Source of the DNA: Acidobacteriota bacterium
Lineage (GTDB): Bacteria; Acidobacteriota; Vicinamibacteria; Vicinamibacterales; UBA8438
NCBI GenBank assembly: GCA_009861545.1
Contig: VXME01000067.1
Span: 124,001-188,000 of the forward strand
DNA: 64,000 nucleotides
Direction: 5' to 3'
The position numbers were made by a program, and so were the translations under genes. This document shows positions 36,129 to 45,800 of this stretch, in pieces. Within the stretch, counting starts at the first letter, position 1. Each line of letters begins with the position of its first letter. The notes beneath the pieces were generated by a model. The model made no database searches, was not told where the DNA came from, and worked only from the letters and a program-made list of their open reading frames with translations.

Positions 36129-37570
36129 GTGGACTGCTCCTCCGACAGGGGCGAGAAGTCCAGCAGTACCCAGCGGGCGCCCTCGACCACGGTCCGACCC
36201 GATCGTCCGGCCGCGGCGAGATCCGCGAGGAGATCCCGGTCGCACAGCAGCAGGCGCGACGGATGATTCAGCGCGGCCGCTACCGCCGCGTCCGCATCCG
36301 GCGCCGGGGTTGCCAGCCTGCGCTCCGCGTAATACAGCAGCGGGTTGGCATGCTCCCAGAAGCGCCGGCCGAGGTAGGGCAGCGGTTCCTCGGTCGCCAC
36401 CCGCTCCTGGATCAGCTCCGCGTGCCGCTTGAACGGCCCGTTCAGGTCGCGCGTGAGGGCCGCCGGCGACACGACGAACGTCGCGGCCGCCGCCAGCGCC
36501 ACGGCGGGGACGACCCGGGTAGCGAGATGGCGCTCGACAGCCGGGAGCGCGCGTTGCAGCCAGAGGCTGGCGCACAGGGCCAGCGGGGGCAGAATCGGGT
36601 AAAGGTAGCGTGGCGACCTCGCAGCCGACAGGCTGTACAGCAGGATCGGCAACAGCGCCCACGCGACGAGCAGGGCCTCCTCCGCCGTCCACCGGCGACG
36701 ATTCCGGACGAGGACGATGCAACCGAGCAGCCCCGGGATGACGATCGGCTGGTAGTGCTGGAGCAGGATCAGCGGATAGCCCAGCACCGCCGACAGCGGA
36801 TCGAACCCCGCGCCCGCGCGCGACCCGATCTCGCCCCAGTAGTGCGCCCAGACCGCCTGCGGGCCGATGGTCAGACCCTGGTGAATCGTCCAGGACGCGC
36901 CGAGCCCCATCCCGAGGGCGATGCCGGCGCAGAGCCATCCGGCGCGGCGCGGACGCCACTCCGGATGGAGGCATGCCAGGGCCATGATGGGCACGGCCAG
37001 CAGTCCCAGCACGCTCTTGGTCAGGATGGCGCCGGCCAGCGGCAGGGCGATCGCCAGATGGAGCCACGGCCGCCGGCGGCCCTCGATGAACAACAACAGC
37101 GCCGACGAGGTCCAGAACGCCAGGGGCAGGTCCAGCATGCAGCCGCGCGCGCCGTTCACGAAGATCGGACTGATGACGAGGAGCGCGGCGGCCGAGAGCG
37201 CGGTCCGCCGGTCGACCAGCCGTTGGCCGATCCGGAAGGTCAGCAGCAACGTGGCGACGGCCATGAGCAGCGACGGCAGGCGCGCCGCGAGGTCGCCCTC
37301 GCCCAGCACGCGAAACGAGACCGCCAGCAGCCAGAAGTGCAGCGGCGGGTTCTGAAACGCGGGCTGCCCCGCCCACGTCACCGTGAACGAGCCGCCGCCG
37401 CGAGCCATCTCGACACCCTTGCGGGCGTAGAAGGCGTCGTCGAGGGAAGGCAGGCTCAGGCCGGACATGCCGGCGGCGAAGAGGGCGGTTGCGCTCGCGA
37501 GCAGGACGATCACCGTCGCGAGCGAGCGGGGTCGCGTCGATGGGCGAGCGGCCGGCGACGGCGCCGTCAC
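36125..37570 (-). CDS. ArnT/PMT-type membrane glycosyltransferase
   Basis: 481 aa from GTG at 37570, one base after the ankyrin gene stop. About eleven helices. The family acidic motif in the first loop is PSLDDAFYARKGVEMA, followed by FQNPPLHFWLLAVSFRVLGEGDLAARLPS, matching dolichyl/undecaprenyl-phosphate-sugar glycosyltransferases (GT39/GT83). A soluble C-terminal domain of about 130 residues follows. It transfers a sugar from a lipid carrier to an envelope acceptor. Its overlap with the methylase start is probably incidental to island insertion (inference). Confidence 0.85.
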   Translation of the reverse strand: MTAPSPAARPSTRPRSLATVIVLLASATALFAAGMSGLSLPSLDDAFYARKGVEMARGGGSFTVTWAGQPAFQNPPLHFWLLAVSFRVLGEGDLAARLPSLLMAVATLLLTFRIGQRLVDRRTALSAAALLVISPIFVNGARGCMLDLPLAFWTSSALLLFIEGRRRPWLHLAIALPLAGAILTKSVLGLLAVPIMALACLHPEWRPRRAGWLCAGIALGMGLGASWTIHQGLTIGPQAVWAHYWGEIGSRAGAGFDPLSAVLGYPLILLQHYQPIVIPGLLGCIVLVRNRRRWTAEEALLVAWALLPILLYSLSAARSPRYLYPILPPLALCASLWLQRALPAVERHLATRVVPAVALAAAATFVVSPAALTRDLNGPFKRHAELIQERVATEEPLPYLGRRFWEHANPLLYYAERRLATPAPDADAAVAAALNHPSRLLLCDRDLLADLAAAGRSGRTVVEGARWVLLDFSPLSEEQST

Positions 37571-37571
37571 G

Positions 37572-39062
37572 TCACTCGTCGGCGCCGAGCTCGCGCAACC
37601 GCGCCGCGATCTCCGGTTGCGTCGACCGCAGGCCGTTGCTGCCGATGACCGGCAGGCTGGTCTCGGCCAGGACCAGCGGCGTCTGGCCGCGGTCGTTGAA
37701 CGCGTCGAGGTCCGCGCCTTGCGCCGCGAGCAGATCGACGACCGATGCAAAGCCGGTCCGAACGGCGTCGTGGAGCGCCGTGTTGCCCCGATCGTCGGCC
37801 TGGTTCACGTCGACCCCGAGGTCCAGGATGGTGCGGGCGAGATCCAGGGTCAACCGCTCCTGGTCGATGCGGTCCATGTGGTCGTCGGGCGCGTCCACGC
37901 GGTTGCGCCGGTCCTCCTGGGAGATCTGCGGCACGCCCATGGCCGCCTTCAGCGCGGACCAGCGGCTGGACGGCGACACCCGCGGATCGGCGCCCCGTGC
38001 GGCCAGCATGCGGAGGATCTCCAGCTCGCCGTAGCGCGCGGCCAGCCAGAACGCGTTGGCGCCGACGGCCTGGTGCCGGATGCTGAAGTCGGCGCTGAAC
38101 CGGCGGCCCGGGGTACCCCGCTCGACGACGGCGTCCACGTCCGCGCCGTGCTCGAGAAGCGCCGCGGCCAGCTCGGCCTGGCTGCGCAGCGTGGCGGCGT
38201 GCAGCGCCGTGTAGCCGGCGTCCGCCGCGTTCGGGTCGGCGCCCTGCTCGAGCAGGTAGACGCCGAGTGGACCGTGGCCGCTGTGAGCGGCGATGACCAG
38301 GGCGCTGGTGCCCGCCGCCGCGACGTCGTCGACGTCGGCGCCGGCCGCGACCAGCGCGCGCGCCGTCTCGACGTCGCCGTTGCGCGCCGCGAAGAGCAGC
38401 GCGGTCGAGCCGCCGTGGTTCTTGCGGAAGTTGCCGCTCGTGTTGGTGTTGCCGGCGGTGTTCTCGAGCTGCTCCCAGACCCGCGTGCGGGCGTGCACGT
38501 TCGCACCCCGCGCGGCCAGCAGGCGCACGACATCGGCGTGCTGCTGGGCTGCCGCCCACATCAGCGCCGTCTGGTGGCGTTCGTACTCCACCGCGTTCAC
38601 GGCGGCGCCACGGTCGACGAGCAGTTCCACGACCCGCACGTTGCCGCTCCGGGCGGCGCTCATCAGCGGGGTCTCGCCCATCCGCAAGGTGACGTTCGGG
38701 TTGGCGCCGGCCTCGAGGAGTATCCCGACGACAGGGGCGCTGCCGTGCCCCGCGGCCAGCCACAGCGGCGTGGCGCCGAGCGCGTTGGCGGCGTTGACGT
38801 CCGCGCCCGCCTCTATCAGCAGTGCCGCCGCCTCGACATCGCCGCGGTGCGCGGCCCAGTGGAGCGCGGTCGCCCCGTCGCCCTGCGAATCGTCGGGGTC
38901 GGCATCCGCCGCGATCAGACCGCGCGCGGCGGCGAGGTCGCCCGTCCGGACCGCCGCAATCAGGTCCGGCTCGGCGAGCGCGTGCGCGAACGTCGCTGTC
39001 GCCAGCAGGAGAGCGGCCGCGACCGCTGACACGAAGCCTTGCGTCGAGGATCTGTGAGCCAT
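37572..39062 (-). CDS. Exported ankyrin-repeat protein
   Basis: 496 aa. A signal peptide ends near FAHALAE. About ten ankyrin repeats follow (for example GATALHWAAHRGDVEAAALL, GETPLMSAARSGNVRVVELL, GNTALHDAVRTGFASVVDLL) with a less regular stretch at about 190-215 and 335-400. Ankyrin proteins bind other proteins; periplasmic members are common in this group. TAGCAT (RC of 39070-39075) lies 7 nt before the ATG and could give a leaderless mRNA. Confidence 0.9.
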   Translation of the reverse strand: MAHRSSTQGFVSAVAAALLLATATFAHALAEPDLIAAVRTGDLAAARGLIAADADPDDSQGDGATALHWAAHRGDVEAAALLIEAGADVNAANALGATPLWLAAGHGSAPVVGILLEAGANPNVTLRMGETPLMSAARSGNVRVVELLVDRGAAVNAVEYERHQTALMWAAAQQHADVVRLLAARGANVHARTRVWEQLENTAGNTNTSGNFRKNHGGSTALLFAARNGDVETARALVAAGADVDDVAAAGTSALVIAAHSGHGPLGVYLLEQGADPNAADAGYTALHAATLRSQAELAAALLEHGADVDAVVERGTPGRRFSADFSIRHQAVGANAFWLAARYGELEILRMLAARGADPRVSPSSRWSALKAAMGVPQISQEDRRNRVDAPDDHMDRIDQERLTLDLARTILDLGVDVNQADDRGNTALHDAVRTGFASVVDLLAAQGADLDAFNDRGQTPLVLAETSLPVIGSNGLRSTQPEIAARLRELGADE

Positions 39063-39177
39063 GCGGGGAATGCTACCGCAGTCGGGGCCTCATTGCATTC
39101 CCGAACTGCGTGACGGACTTGTCCCCTCCAACCGCGGTGCGACGCCCGGCCGTGGAGCGGCGCACGGCGCCGGATCG

Positions 39178-41775
39178 TCAGAACGAGACGGTCGCGGTCA
39201 TCGAGATCGTCCGCGGCGCGCCGAGCCAGGCGGCGTTCTCGGTGATGGCCGACAGGTACGCCTTGTCGAACAGGTTGTTCGCCACGATCGAGAACTCCGC
39301 CGACCGGAGCAGATCGCTCACCGCCTCGCCCGAGAAGCTGATGTAGGCATCCACCAGCCAATAGGCATCCGCGTACCAGTCCGCCAGCAGGCTGACGCGC
39401 CGCGGCGACGTGTACTTGGCGGTCAGGCCCGCCCCGAGCGGACCGCTGCGGTCGAGCGAGACGACCCACATCCGATCCGGCACGCCGGTGACGTCGGCCC
39501 CCGCCACGATGCCCTGGTTCGCGTCGACGAGCGGATCGCCGCTGCCGAGGTACTCCGAGTCGTTGAACGTGTAGGCCGTGTAGAACGAGGTGCCGCGCGG
39601 CATCTGCACCGTCGCCGACAGCTCGACCCCGCTCGTGTCGATGCCACCCGCGTTGAAATAGGCGCCGCCGCCCGGGATGAGGTAGTTGGGACCGGCCGCC
39701 GTCTGCGGGCCGAGGTAGAAGATCCGGTTCTCGAAATCAATCGTGTACCACGTGGCTCCCAGTGCGAGCCGATCCGCGGCATACTGCAGCCCGACATCGA
39801 TATTCGAGGCCGTCTCGGGCTCGAGCATATCCAGGCTCCGGCCCGGCACTTCAAGCAGCGTGGCGCTGATTGCCTTGAAATTCTCGGCATAGCCCGCGAA
39901 CAGGTCCAGACCCTCGACCGGCGTCTCGTACGTCACGCCGCCGGAGAAGAGCAGGTCGGAATCCGAATCGACCTCCAGCCTCGGATCCACGTTGAACAGA
40001 TCCTCGCGCGACACGCCGACCAGGTACTGCTTGACGCCGCCGCTCAGGGCGAACGGCCCGGCGAAGATCGTCTCCTCCACGTACCACTTGAAGACGTGCT
40101 GCGGGAACTGCCAGTCGTACTGCTGCCAGTAGGGCTGCTCGTTCCAGTTGAAGCTGAGCGTCGGGTCCAGAATCTGGTGCCAGTCCCGGCCCAGATCCCG
40201 CCGGGTGTTCTCGTACCAGATGCCTGCGCGCAAGGCGCTGCCCGCGGCCCCGACGGTGGCGAACCACTCCTCGTCGAGCGTCACCCCGACGCGGTCCTTC
40301 CCATAGTGGCTGTGGCGGTACGACTGCACCGCGGTGGCGCCCGGGTGGCAAGCCGGGTCGACGGCAGGGCCGCCCGAGCCGTAGTAGTTGAAAATGTAGG
40401 ACGACGTACACCCGGCCATCGGTCCGACGGCGGCGCCGTCGGGGCTCACGAAGCGGATCAACCCGAGTTGCGAGCCGCCCTGGACGGGCGCCCCGCCCAT
40501 CAACTCCGATTCCGGGCCGCCGTGGTCGTCGGTGACATCGGCGATGAAGGGAGGCAGCCAGTCGCCGCGGCCTCGGTTGCGGTGAAAATAGCCCCCCAGG
40601 CTCAGCGAGGTCACGTCGCTGAACGACCAGTCCGCCTTCAGGTAGCCGAACGTGTTGTTCCGCCGCGTCTGCCAGCCCGGCCGGTAGAACTGGTTCAGGT
40701 ACGGCACGCCGGGCCACTCGCCGACCAGGCGGTCCCAGCGCGGGTTGGCCCGGAAGTCGGCCTCGCTGTAGAGCCGCTGGTAGACGTCCTCGTGAATGCT
40801 GTCGTACGAGACGTAGCTGGTGAGGTCGAGGCGTCCGTGCGACGACACGAGCTTCGCCGCGACGTGCTCCCGCTCGTTCCGCGCGGAACCTTCGACCCAG
40901 TCGGTCGCCTCCTGACGGACGGCGGCGATCCACGCCCGCGTGTCGCGGCCGAACAGCGGTCCGGTGTCGACCCGCATCGCGAATCGCTGCCCCTCGTTCT
41001 CGCCGAGCGTGGTCGACGCGGTGTAGCTTCGCTCCGCCGCCGGATCGTCCGTCAGGTACTCGAACGTGCCGCCCAGCGCCTCGACCGACCGGGAGGCGAT
41101 GTCGGCCGTGCCCTGCGACACCTCGACGCCGCCGAGGTTCATCGGGTCGATGAAGCGGTTCGCCTTGGCGCCGCCCCAGTAGTCCGACGTGCCGTTCGGG
41201 AAACCGTCGATGGTTGTCCCGATCTGCACTTCGGTGAGGGTTACCTGGAAGCCGCGCATGGCGACGTTGCTCGACCAGTCGTCGAACCCGTACGCGTCCC
41301 CCTCCTGGACGGACACCCCGGGGAGGTTGTCCACCACCGACGTCACCGCGGTGATGTTCGACTGTTGCATCATCATCGGCTCGGCGACGACGTTGCGTGC
41401 GAAGATGCGGGGCTCCTCGGCGACGACGCTGACCGTCTCGAGCAACCGCTCGATCTCCAGCACGAGAGAGACCGTCTCGGTGGCGTCGGCCTGCACGGTG
41501 ACCGCGATCTCGGCCGCGGCGAAACCGGGCAGCGCGGCCGTGACGATGTACTCACCCGCTGGCAGCGCGGCGAAGACGAAGCCACCCGTCGCGTCGGTCA
41601 CGCTCTCACGCTGCCCCGCGTCGCCCGTTGCCGTCACCACGACGCCGGGCAGGGCGCCGCCCGCCGCGTCGGCCACCGTGCCGTCGATTGCACCGGCGGA
41701 CTGTCCGGACGACAGCGACGGCAGCAGCACCATCGCGGCTGCAGCGACGAACCGATGGATCGCATTCCCTGTCAT
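39178..41775 (-). CDS. TonB-dependent receptor with carboxypeptidase-regulatory-like domain
   Basis: 865 aa from ATG at 41775. The signal peptide ends at SLSSGQS. The regulatory-like domain is at about residues 28-110 (IDGTVADAAGGALPGVVVTATG). The plug has SVVDNLPGVSVQEGDAYGFD, VAMRGFQ and GVEVSQGTADIASRSVEALGGTFEYL, as in ferric-siderophore-type receptors. The barrel ends with the C-terminal SMTATVSF (terminal Phe, as needed for BAM recognition), with NNLFDKAYLS before it. Divergent from the DUF1592/DUF1552 operon across an 86-bp spacer. Ligand unknown. Confidence 0.92.
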   Translation of the reverse strand: MTGNAIHRFVAAAAMVLLPSLSSGQSAGAIDGTVADAAGGALPGVVVTATGDAGQRESVTDATGGFVFAALPAGEYIVTAALPGFAAAEIAVTVQADATETVSLVLEIERLLETVSVVAEEPRIFARNVVAEPMMMQQSNITAVTSVVDNLPGVSVQEGDAYGFDDWSSNVAMRGFQVTLTEVQIGTTIDGFPNGTSDYWGGAKANRFIDPMNLGGVEVSQGTADIASRSVEALGGTFEYLTDDPAAERSYTASTTLGENEGQRFAMRVDTGPLFGRDTRAWIAAVRQEATDWVEGSARNEREHVAAKLVSSHGRLDLTSYVSYDSIHEDVYQRLYSEADFRANPRWDRLVGEWPGVPYLNQFYRPGWQTRRNNTFGYLKADWSFSDVTSLSLGGYFHRNRGRGDWLPPFIADVTDDHGGPESELMGGAPVQGGSQLGLIRFVSPDGAAVGPMAGCTSSYIFNYYGSGGPAVDPACHPGATAVQSYRHSHYGKDRVGVTLDEEWFATVGAAGSALRAGIWYENTRRDLGRDWHQILDPTLSFNWNEQPYWQQYDWQFPQHVFKWYVEETIFAGPFALSGGVKQYLVGVSREDLFNVDPRLEVDSDSDLLFSGGVTYETPVEGLDLFAGYAENFKAISATLLEVPGRSLDMLEPETASNIDVGLQYAADRLALGATWYTIDFENRIFYLGPQTAAGPNYLIPGGGAYFNAGGIDTSGVELSATVQMPRGTSFYTAYTFNDSEYLGSGDPLVDANQGIVAGADVTGVPDRMWVVSLDRSGPLGAGLTAKYTSPRRVSLLADWYADAYWLVDAYISFSGEAVSDLLRSAEFSIVANNLFDKAYLSAITENAAWLGAPRTISMTATVSF

Positions 41776-41861
41776 GTAGAGGTAGATTGACACGCGATCC
41801 GGCATCGGACAAGCTATACGGACGTACACGTCAATCAGCGGTCGGAGGGAGCCGACGGACG
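41776..41861. promoter_or_regulatory. Divergent promoter region
   Basis: On the plus strand TTGACA (41787-41792) is a perfect -35 and TATACG (41815-41820) a fair -10, but the spacing of 22 bp is too long. On the minus strand TATAGC (41818-41813) and TTGACG (41834-41829) occur. GGAGGGAG lies about 10 nt before the plus-strand ATG. Which elements are used is unclear. Confidence 0.3.
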
Positions 41862-44333
41862 ATGTCTCACGCTCGCGTGCCGTCGTTGTCTGCGTTCGTA
41901 GTCGCGGCCGCGTTTGCCGCGCTGTTTCCCCTGTCGGCGTCCGCCGAAGGGGCCGGCGCGCAAGCGGGACCCGCCGGTGAGGGCGAGGCGCTGCTGCAGC
42001 AGACCATCGGCCGGTACTGCGCCACGTGCCACAACGACCGGCTGCAGACCGCCGGACTCGTCCTGACCGGCCTCGACCTCTCGGAGGTCGGCGCCCACGC
42101 CGAGACGTGGGAAAAGGTCATCACCAAGCTCCGGACGCGGACGATGCCGCCTGTCGGCCGGCCGCGTCCCGCCGCGGAGACCTACGACACGCTGGCCGGC
42201 TGGCTCGAGACCGAGATCGACCGGTTGGCCGCCGCGGGGCCGAATCCGGGACGCACCGAGGCGTTCCACCGCCTGAACCGCGCCGAGTACGGCAACGCCA
42301 TCCGCGATCTGCTGGCGCTCGACGTCGACGTGGCCGAGCTGCTGCCGGCCGACGACTTCGACGAGTACGGCTTCGACAACATGGCGGACATCCTGACCGT
42401 GTCGCCCGCGCTGATGGAGCGTTATCTCTCGGCGGCGCGCAAGATTGGCCGCCTGGCAGTGGGTGAGACGCCGCTCGGACCGGCCACCGATACCTACGAC
42501 GTGCCGATTCTCCTGATGCAGGACGATCGGATGGGCGACGACGTGCCGTTCGGCTCGCGGGGCGGCATCGGCATCCGCCACTACTTTCCGGTCGACGGCG
42601 AGTACGACGTCGAGATCCGGCTGCACCGCAACTACGTGAACTACGTGCGCGGCATGGGCTCGCGCCACGAGCTGGAGGTCCGGCTGGACGGCCAGCTCGT
42701 GCGCTCGTTCGTGTTCGGCGGCGAGGAGCCCGAGGGTATCCAGGCGCCGGCCAGCTACGGCGGGAACCAGTTCGGCGACCCGGCGTGGGAAGAGTACATG
42801 CTCTACGCCGACGCCAACATGCGCGCGCGGTTCCAGGCGACGGCGGGGCCGCACGTGGTCAGCGTGGCGTTCGTCCGCCGGTTCACGGAGCCGGAAGGGG
42901 TGCTGCAGCCGCGCCAGAGCATCTTCGCGGTCGCCGTCAACGAGATGCGCGACGGCAACGCCGCGGTCGAGCACGTCGCGGTCGGCGGGCCGTACGTCAG
43001 CACGGGACCGGGCGAGACCCCGGCGCGGCAGGCGCTGTTCACCTGCCGGCCGGTCAGTGACGCGACGGCGGACGAGGAAGCCTGCGCCCAGGAAATCCTG
43101 TCGTCGCTGGCGCGCCGCGCCTACCGGCGGACGCTGGAGGCGGAAGATGTCGCGACCCTGATGGACTTCTACCGGGCGGGGCGCGACGGCGGCAGCTTCG
43201 ACTCGGGCATCCAGCTCGCCCTCGAGCGCGTGCTCATCTCGCCGGACTTCCTCTTCCGGGTCGAGCGCGATCCGATCGACATCCGGCCGGGCGCCTCCTA
43301 CGCGCTGAACGACACCGCGCTGGCGTCGCGGCTGTCGTACTTCCTCTGGTCCAGCGGACCGGACGACGAGCTGCTCGACCTCGCCGAGCAGGGCCGGCTC
43401 AGCGACCCGGAGGTCCTGGCGCAGCAGGCGCGGCGGATGCTCGCCGACCCGCGCTCGAAGGAGCTGGTTCGCAACTTCGCCGGGCAGTGGCTCTACCTGC
43501 GCAACCTGCGCGGCGTGGTGCCGGACGCGGTGGTGTTCCCCGAGTTCGACGAGAACCTGCGCGACGCCTTCCTGCAGGAGACGGAGCTGTTCTTCGAGAG
43601 CCTCATCCGCGAGGACCGCAGCGTCCTCGACCTGCTGGGCGCCGACTACACCTACGTCAACGAGCGGCTCGCCGAGCACTACGGCATCCCGAGCGTGTAC
43701 GGCAGCCAGTTCCGGCGCGTGACGTTGCCGCCCGACGTGGCCGAGCGCCGCGGCGGCATCTTCGGCCACGGCAGCCTGCTGACCGTGACGTCGTATCCCA
43801 ACCGGACGTCGCCGGTGCTGCGCGGCAAGTGGGTGCTGGCGAACATTCTCGGGACGCCGCCGCCAGCGCCGCCCGCCGACGTGCCGGATCTGCCCGACCG
43901 GGGCGAGGACGGCCGCGCCGCCACCGTTCGGGACCGCTTGCAGCGGCACCGCGAAAGCCCCGCCTGCTCGGTCTGCCACGCGCCGATGGACCCGCTCGGG
44001 CTGGCCCTGGAGAACTACGACGCGGTGGGCAAGTGGCGCGAGACCGGCGAGGCGAACCTGCCGATCGATGCGTCCGGCAACCTGCCCGACGGCACCGCGT
44101 TCGAGGGCCCGACCGGCCTGCGCTCGCTGCTCCTCGAGCGGCGCGAGCAGTTCATGGGCACCTTCACGGAGAAGCTCCTCGCGTATGCGCTCGGGCGGGG
44201 GCCGGAGTACTACGACCGGCCCACCGTACGCGCCATCACCCGTTCGGCCGCCTCTGAGAACTACAGCTGGTCGTCAATCATCACCGGAATCGTGCAGAGC
44301 ACGCCGTTCCGCATGCGGAGGTCAGAATCATGA
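41862..44333 (+). CDS. DUF1592-family planctomycete-type cytochrome protein (DUF1587/1592/1588/1585)
   Basis: 823 aa. A signal peptide ends at SASAEG. Residues about 50-60 hold a haem-c-like site YCATCHNDRL. Then DUF1587 (FHRLNRAEYGNAIRDLLALD), a carbohydrate-binding-like beta domain (about 200-370), DUF1592 (LARRAYRRTLEAEDV, YFLWSSGPDDELLDLA), DUF1588 (YGSQFRRVTLPPDVAERRGGIFGHGSLLTVTS) with a second CxxCH (SPACSVCHAPMDPLGL), and DUF1585 at the C-terminus. Such proteins pair with DUF1552 proteins; the function is unproven but a periplasmic redox role is likely. The stop overlaps the next ATG (ATGA). Confidence 0.92.
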   Translation: MSHARVPSLSAFVVAAAFAALFPLSASAEGAGAQAGPAGEGEALLQQTIGRYCATCHNDRLQTAGLVLTGLDLSEVGAHAETWEKVITKLRTRTMPPVGRPRPAAETYDTLAGWLETEIDRLAAAGPNPGRTEAFHRLNRAEYGNAIRDLLALDVDVAELLPADDFDEYGFDNMADILTVSPALMERYLSAARKIGRLAVGETPLGPATDTYDVPILLMQDDRMGDDVPFGSRGGIGIRHYFPVDGEYDVEIRLHRNYVNYVRGMGSRHELEVRLDGQLVRSFVFGGEEPEGIQAPASYGGNQFGDPAWEEYMLYADANMRARFQATAGPHVVSVAFVRRFTEPEGVLQPRQSIFAVAVNEMRDGNAAVEHVAVGGPYVSTGPGETPARQALFTCRPVSDATADEEACAQEILSSLARRAYRRTLEAEDVATLMDFYRAGRDGGSFDSGIQLALERVLISPDFLFRVERDPIDIRPGASYALNDTALASRLSYFLWSSGPDDELLDLAEQGRLSDPEVLAQQARRMLADPRSKELVRNFAGQWLYLRNLRGVVPDAVVFPEFDENLRDAFLQETELFFESLIREDRSVLDLLGADYTYVNERLAEHYGIPSVYGSQFRRVTLPPDVAERRGGIFGHGSLLTVTSYPNRTSPVLRGKWVLANILGTPPPAPPADVPDLPDRGEDGRAATVRDRLQRHRESPACSVCHAPMDPLGLALENYDAVGKWRETGEANLPIDASGNLPDGTAFEGPTGLRSLLLERREQFMGTFTEKLLAYALGRGPEYYDRPTVRAITRSAASENYSWSSIITGIVQSTPFRMRRSES

Positions 44334-45664
44334 TCATCACCAGGAAGGCGATTCCCCGCCGTACCGTGCTGCGCGGTCTGGGCGCCTCGCTCGCGCTGCC
44401 GTTGCTCGACGGCATGGTCCCGGCGGCCGCGGCGATGCGCAACACCGCGGCGGCCCCGATCAAGCGCTACGGCGTCGTCTACGTCCCGAACGGGATGATG
44501 ATGAACCACTGGACGCCGAAGACCGAGGGTCTTGGTTTCGAGTTCCCGACGGTCATGAAGCCGCTGGAGCCGTTCCGCTCCTACGTCCAGGTCCTGTCGG
44601 GCATGCACGGCGTCGACAGCGAGGGCCCCCACGCCCGCTCCTCGACGCGGTTCCTGACCGGCGTGCCCTCGAAGCCGGACAACGGCTCGGACCTGCTGGC
44701 GGCGGTCTCGGCGGACCAGATCGCCGGGCGCGTCCTCGGGCGCGAGACGCAGCTCGCCACCCTGGAGCTGGCCATCGACGGCCGCGACTTCGCCGGATCC
44801 TGCGACGACGGCTTCAGTTGCGCCTACACGAACACGATCGCGTGGGCCAACGATACGACGCCGCTGCCGATGGAGAACAACCCGCGAGTCATCTTCGAGC
44901 GGCTCTTCGGCGACACCGGCAGCACCGACCCGGCCGTCCGCCGGGCGCGGCTCCGCAAGGACGCCAGCCTCCTCGATTCGGTGACCGAGCGGGCCGGCGA
45001 TCTCGCGCGGCAGATCGGACCGGGCGACCGCGCCAAGCTGGGGCAGTATCTCGACGCCGTCCGCGACGTCGAGCGGCGAATCCAGATGGCCGAGTCGCAG
45101 AGCGACCGCGAGCTGCCGGTGGTCGATCAGCCGGCCGGCGTCCCGGGGACCCTGGGCGAGCACGCCAGGCTGATGTTCGACCTGCAGGCGCTGGCCTTCG
45201 AAACCGACCTGACCCGCGTGACCACTTTCATGATGGGCCGCGAGATCACCGGCCGGACGTACGCCGAGATCGGGGTGCCCGACGCGCACCACCCGATCTC
45301 GCACCACCAGCGCGACCCTGCCAAGCTGGCGAAGCTGACCAAGATCAACCAGTACCACGTGCAGCTCTTCTCGCAGTTCCTGGAGCGGCTGAAGTCGACT
45401 CCGGACGGCGACGGGACGCTGCTCGACCACTCGATGATCGTCTACGGCGCCGGCATGGCCGACAGCAACACGCACGGCTCGCAGAACCTGCCGATCCTGC
45501 TCGCGGGACGCGGCGCGGGAACCGGCGGCCGTCACATCAAGTACTCGCCGGACACGCCGCTGGCCAACCTGCACGTCACGCTGCTCGACAAGCTGGGCGT
45601 ACCGGTCGAGTCGCTCGGCCACGCCACCGGCAAGCTGCGGCTCGACCCGCTCGCCGCCCTCTAG
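44330..45664 (+). CDS. DUF1552 family exported protein
   Basis: 444 aa. A Tat-like leader (IPRRTVLRGLGASLALPLLDG) is followed by the family body: KRYGVVYVPNGMMMNHWTPK, SGMHGVDSEGPHARSSTRFLTG, MMGREITGRTYAEIGVPDAHHPISHH and LLDHSMIVYGAGMADSNTHG. The fold belongs to a sulfatase/alkaline-phosphatase-like group by its His/Asp-rich motifs (inference). It is the constant partner of DUF1592 proteins and is translationally coupled here. Confidence 0.9.
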   Translation: MIITRKAIPRRTVLRGLGASLALPLLDGMVPAAAAMRNTAAAPIKRYGVVYVPNGMMMNHWTPKTEGLGFEFPTVMKPLEPFRSYVQVLSGMHGVDSEGPHARSSTRFLTGVPSKPDNGSDLLAAVSADQIAGRVLGRETQLATLELAIDGRDFAGSCDDGFSCAYTNTIAWANDTTPLPMENNPRVIFERLFGDTGSTDPAVRRARLRKDASLLDSVTERAGDLARQIGPGDRAKLGQYLDAVRDVERRIQMAESQSDRELPVVDQPAGVPGTLGEHARLMFDLQALAFETDLTRVTTFMMGREITGRTYAEIGVPDAHHPISHHQRDPAKLAKLTKINQYHVQLFSQFLERLKSTPDGDGTLLDHSMIVYGAGMADSNTHGSQNLPILLAGRGAGTGGRHIKYSPDTPLANLHVTLLDKLGVPVESLGHATGKLRLDPLAAL

Positions 45665-45665
45665 G

Positions 45666-45692
45666 AGTCTGCGCCGCAGAACGGCGTAGACT
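45666..45692. repeat. Intergenic palindromic element, copy B
   Basis: AGTCTGCGCCG (45666-45676), loop CAGAA, CGGCGTAGACT (45682-45692): an 11-bp stem with one G-T pair, two bases after the DUF1552 stop. Nearly the same as the elements at 19323 and 61643. Confidence 0.65.
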
Positions 45693-45721
45693 TCCAGTCA
45701 GGCCCGTCCGACGCGACATCC

Positions 45722-45752
45722 AGGGCCGGTGCTCCTCGGGGGCGCCGGCCCT
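45722..45752 (+). terminator. Strong hairpin, possible terminator before the cobyric acid synthase gene
   Basis: AGGGCCGGTGC (45722-45732) pairs with GCGCCGGCCCT (45742-45752), 11 bp with one G-U, 9-nt loop, followed by TCTTG. The T-tract is weak, so termination may be partial. No B12-box was seen. Confidence 0.5.
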
Positions 45753-45800
45753 TCTTGCGTTCCGGATACGCCCATCCGCTCTCGCCGGGAGTCTCTCTCC

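Noticed and set aside
45665-45800. B12 riboswitch upstream of the cobyric acid synthase gene
   Set aside because: No B12-box-like sequence or multi-arm core is visible; only two simple hairpins.
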